A DNA stretch of 64,000 nucleotides. Source: Stichopus chloronotus (lineage: Eukaryota; Echinodermata; Holothuroidea; Aspidochirotida; Stichopodidae). The position numbers and the translations under genes are program-made. How positions within the stretch are numbered: position 1 is the stretch's first letter; every line of letters begins with the position of its first letter. Under the pieces are notes generated by a model. That model did no database searches. It was not told the origin of the DNA and saw nothing but the letters and a program-made list of their open reading frames with translations. Of the stretch, positions 60,690 to 64,000 are shown in pieces. The stretch is from assembly GCA_021234535.1 (NCBI GenBank), contig CM037845.1, forward strand, positions 9,106,143-9,170,142, read 5' to 3'.

Positions 60690-62489
60690 TTTGAATCTGC
60701 CATGGCGTTGACAACTGTTGATAACTGCTTCAGTGCTTGGTGCTTACGTCACATAAGTATCCATTGATCTATAAATGAATAGGTGGTGGTGTAAGGCGCC
60801 AAGTATGCCGGTAAATGTAGGAAAAGTTCTTAGTTACATGCACGAGGATTAATTGACAATGTAGTATTTCATACACATTTTGGGGGTCGATCAGGTTGCT
60901 TCATTATCAGTTCCACATATTTGAAGGATTTTTTTTTTCACTTGGATTAATTGCATTTACTGCTTCGTAACTATGTTAACTAATTGGAAACAGAATGAGA
61001 CGCTCTTGAAAGGCTGAAAAGGGATAATGATTGAATGGGAGAGCAAATAAGCCTTGTAGTCCTTGCTACAAATTGTAGGTTCCTGATCGTTAATCGCTCA
61101 ACGTTTATCAAAAATACCGTAAATTCATTAAATACCATAAACTGACTTGAGGTCGTCTAACTTCATTGATCCTAGAAACTTTCGATTTTATAGATGTATT
61201 CAAATAAAGATTATGTTCAGGTAAAATTTCTGTTAAATATGCAAAAGATGTGTAGAACACTTGGAACATCAGTAGATAATCAACTTTTGTTTTGATTCAC
61301 GTAACAATGTAATGTTGCTGTTCGAGTAAATAAAAATGATTGCTGTGTACAAAAGTCTAATGCCAACGAAGGGACCGTGTGTAATTACAGTCTTTATCTC
61401 TAATTATTCTATTTCACCTAAGTTTGCAGTTGCGCAGTGATTCTTCAATTACATAAGCAAAAGCTTTTTTTCTTTTTTGGTCGTTTACTTTTATTTGTTT
61501 CTGTCACTTGGTAGATAACGCGTTAAAAAACTCACAGTTACTCCCAGTTACACACAGTTACTCCATCCTTATCACAGGCATCCGAAACGAAAAGCAGTCA
61601 CAAAGGATGAGAACAGGAGTATTTTATGCTGTACAAGGTCTGACTAGGCTTTCGGATTGCGTTGTCGCTGACTAGCTAGCGGATAACTCGGATAGTTCTG
61701 GGTCAGTCTTTGTCTTACATTACTTACCGGGTATGTTATTCCGTTTCAAAATAAAATGCTCTGGCTCTCCCGACCAACACTTTACAGTTAAGTACGAATC
61801 TCAGTCGCCCCTTTTTGAAGCTGTTAATTTCCTTGACAATACTTAAGCTAAGGCTTACTTCTTCCTCAAGTATACATGTCAAATAGGCCCAATTAAGTGA
61901 GAATCCTAAATTTCTCCCCAATGTCACAAAATAACTAACACTTATATTGATGAATATTTAAAGAACCAGTCCTACCTCTGTCCGTCCTGTGGCACGTATG
62001 GGGGTTATGGTGACCTGCCTATTGCCACACTTCGCCTAACGGTGCCTGTATAGGTTACAGTTGGCCTGACCTTCACAGTGTCTATAGCAGAAGTGATCTC
62101 TGCTGTTCACAAAACCCATCAGTGACCAACAACCATCTGCTATAACATCACACAAACAACCAAACATGTGATTGTATAGCGTGCGTAATGACCACTATGT
62201 GATTGCATTGTTCACAACATACCATTCAAATTGTATGCAAGATACCATGCATCACTTGCCTCTCAAGCACATTGCGTAAAACAGCCAATACCATGTCGAA
62301 TAGTTCATTTACTCCATATGAAAGTAATTAAAATGCAAATATAAACAAAATCAGTGTCATTGTGACATAGTGCTATCATAATGTTCATTCTAAATTATTG
62401 ATCTCAATCCAAATAGATCTAGCTACCCTGTGGTAATGACACAGCCCTGGTTAATTATTGCGACTATATTCGCGAGACAGAGGGTTTTT
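60690..62489. other. Downstream flank of copy 3, no gene seen
   Basis: AATAAA hexamers at 61,203 and 61,329, about 515 and 640 bases after the stop, are possible poly(A) signals of copy 3. No other coding or repeat signal was recognised up to the minisatellite. Confidence 0.4.
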
Positions 62490-63262
62490 CCACCGATCAA
62501 CCCCCTTTTTCGAATTTCTGGGCATTTGGATTCGATAAATATAGATCGATAGATCATCAACCAATAAGCCAAGCTTTTTTCCATAAACCTGGTTTGTCAA
62601 TTCGATAAACCAGGTTTATCAATTCAATAAACCATTTATCACCAGGTTTATCACCCACGAAGTGATATACCTGGTTTATCATGTCGAAAAGACAGGTTTA
62701 TCAACGCCGAATGCTCAATAATAATCCATGTTTATCGAACTAATAAAGCAGGTTTATCAAGTTGATAAACCAGTTAATCGACTTCTTAAGAGAGAAAGTT
62801 GATGAAGCCGGCTTATCAACTGATAAACAAAGTTTGCTACATTACTGGCCATTGTTGTCGATAGGCTTGGTTTATCATCCGATAAACTAGGTTTTTCGAA
62901 TTACTGGGCATTTTGCCTCGATAGACCAAGTTCATCAACCGATAAGCCACGTGTGTTTCATAAACAAGGTTCGTCAGTCGTTAAACCAGGTTTATCAGTC
63001 GAAAATCAGGTTCATCACCACCAAATGCTCAATAATTCGGAAATGCAAGTTAAAAGGAATTGATAAACCAGGTGTATCAAATTGGAAAACCGGCTTTATC
63101 GACTTTTTAAATAAGAAACTTGGGAAACCTGGCGTATCAACTGATAAAAAAAAGTTCATCGACTTACTGGGAATTTGGCGTCGATAAACCTTGATAAACA
63201 TGGTGTATCAACCGATAATCCAAGTTTCTCGAATTATTGGGCATTTGGCTTTCCATATGTTT
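62490..63262. repeat. Palindromic minisatellite GATAAACC/GGTTTATC
   Basis: Near-palindromic units such as GATAAACCAGGTTTATCAA recur dozens of times with degenerate spacing, so both strands carry the same word. On top of this, a longer phrase like TTACTGGGCATTTGGC followed by TCGATAAACC recurs near 62,513, 62,840, 62,897, 63,160 and 63,232, a second-order repeat. Open frames in both directions here are products of the repeat. Confidence 0.85.
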
Positions 63263-63444
63263 TTTTTTGGCAACAGACTGACTTCAGGAGGTCGAAATGT
63301 GCAAGAGTCTGCAATACTAACAATTTTTACTGCCGTATGTGGCATACTTCTTTGCTGCCCTCCGAAATTAATGCAGGTGTTCTACATACAATATGCACCT
63401 CTGTAGCAGAGAGTTTATATTCGGAACGCGCTGGTAATATTAGG

Positions 63445-63710
63445 CTGTTTTCGCAAACACGACCGAAGCGCCGAAAGTACACGGTATTTATCAGACATGC
63501 GTCGTTCATTTGAACGATCCGCATTTTATGACCGGAGCGCTCAGGATGAAAATTACCTAATAGCATGGTTACTCTCGGCCGGCACCAGTCTAGAACGAGA
63601 ACGGTTGTACATTTCCCCAGGAAGGGGGATGTTTGTGTGGTCACTATGGTGACTTCCCGATTTTGCACACTGCACACTGGATTCAACGTCCGTCTTGTTT
63701 GCGAAAACAG
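63445..63710. mobile_element. MITE with CTGTTTTCGCAAACA inverted ends
   Basis: CTGTTTTCGCAAACACGACC at 63445 is mirrored by GTCTTGTTTGCGAAAACAG ending at 63710, giving ends of about 22 bases with few mismatches. The 266-base element is GC- and CpG-richer than the region and noncoding; long open frames on both strands over it are not conserved signals. No clear target duplication. It ends about 107 bases before the candidate start exon. Confidence 0.7.
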
Positions 63711-63817
63711 TTGAATACGCCATCGTGACTGCCTCGTCGTACCTCTACAAAGGAACCGTAGCCTACACAGTTCTGTTAATTAACCACGTTCAAAACTAAA
63801 CTGGCATAGGAACAGCC

Positions 63818-63824
63818 ATGGACG
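63818..63824 (+). CDS. Candidate start exon of the next gene (ATGGACG)
   Basis: ACAGCCATGG is a good initiation context. ATGGACG is followed by GTAAGT, a strong donor, leaving phase 1 as in the tiny start exons of BHMT-like copies 1 and 2. It could open a fourth array member or an unrelated gene; the window ends 176 bases later. Confidence 0.3.
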
Positions 63825-64000
63825 GTAAGTAACACATTCTTGTTTCATGTGTGTAGTGCACCTTATCCCTGGGGGTTCTCTGTCGCCTTCTGACCCCTAC
63901 TTAATTTGTAGGACAACGATATAGTCGTAGGTACAGTATTTGCTATTTTAGTGTTTTATATGTGTTTTACCACAACCAACATGCCAAGGTGAAATGTTTT

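Noticed and set aside
62951..63187. Repetitive plus-strand frame resembling a repeat protein (KPGVS units)
   Set aside because: It arises from the palindromic minisatellite, which opens frames on both strands; no splice or start context.
62490..63262. CRISPR-like array of short palindromic repeats
   Set aside because: Spacing is irregular, the spacers are themselves degenerate repeats and the context is animal nuclear DNA.
63327..63686. 119-codon minus-strand frame
   Set aside because: It spans the MITE at 63445-63710, and an overlapping plus-strand frame is equally long; no domain is seen.

Overview
The window is animal nuclear DNA from an AT-rich, intron-rich, repeat-rich genome. Nothing in it looks prokaryotic: coding exons are short, bounded by GT/AG splice sites and kept in phase across introns, and most of the sequence is noncoding. 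A marine invertebrate deuterostome, perhaps an echinoderm, fits the protein types and the kinds of repeats. That is an inference; no marker gene here fixes the species.

Layout. (1) 1-14.2 kb: part of a minus-strand gene for an ankyrin-repeat protein, possibly the N-terminus of a TRPA-type channel. Three phase-compatible coding exons lie at 14007-13824, 11444-11176 and 7020-6852. The same stretch, to about 13.45 kb, is densely sown with TACTGTAC/GTACAGTA words that almost vanish afterwards, and it carries a diverged tandem repeat at 7.3-9.4 kb. (2) 16.0-22.2 kb: BHMT-like copy 1, plus strand, with only exons 1, 2 and 7. The four middle exons are missing, and that interval holds two foldback elements and a dispersed repeat. 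(3) 25.9-26.9 kb: two TTAA-flanked MITEs. (4) 28.6-39.4 kb: BHMT-like copy 2, a complete seven-exon gene for 359 residues with a TATA box. (5) 40-54 kb: a repeat-dominated spacer with a 262-bp tandem array split by a TTAA MITE, further duplications, a decayed minus-strand LINE, a 220-bp tandem repeat and a plus-strand LINE 3' end. (6) 54.9-60.7 kb: BHMT-like copy 3, with exons 2-7 clear, a one-base deletion near the C-terminus and no homologous exon 1. A possible alternative first exon lies 14 kb upstream. (7) 62.5-64 kb: a palindromic GATAAACC/GGTTTATC minisatellite, a MITE, and a possible first exon (ATGGACG) of another gene at the right edge.

Biology. The three plus-strand copies form a tandem array of one homocysteine S-methyltransferase family gene. 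These enzymes move a methyl group to homocysteine, normally from betaine, using zinc held by three cysteines. The three zinc cysteines are kept, but several positions that bind betaine and homocysteine in the human enzyme are replaced, so the methyl donor may not be betaine. The array shows one intact copy, one with its centre deleted and one with an altered C-terminus, apparently shaped by transposable elements. I see no wholly new system; the best leads are the pocket changes, the gutted copy 1, the nested MITE insertion and the palindromic minisatellite.
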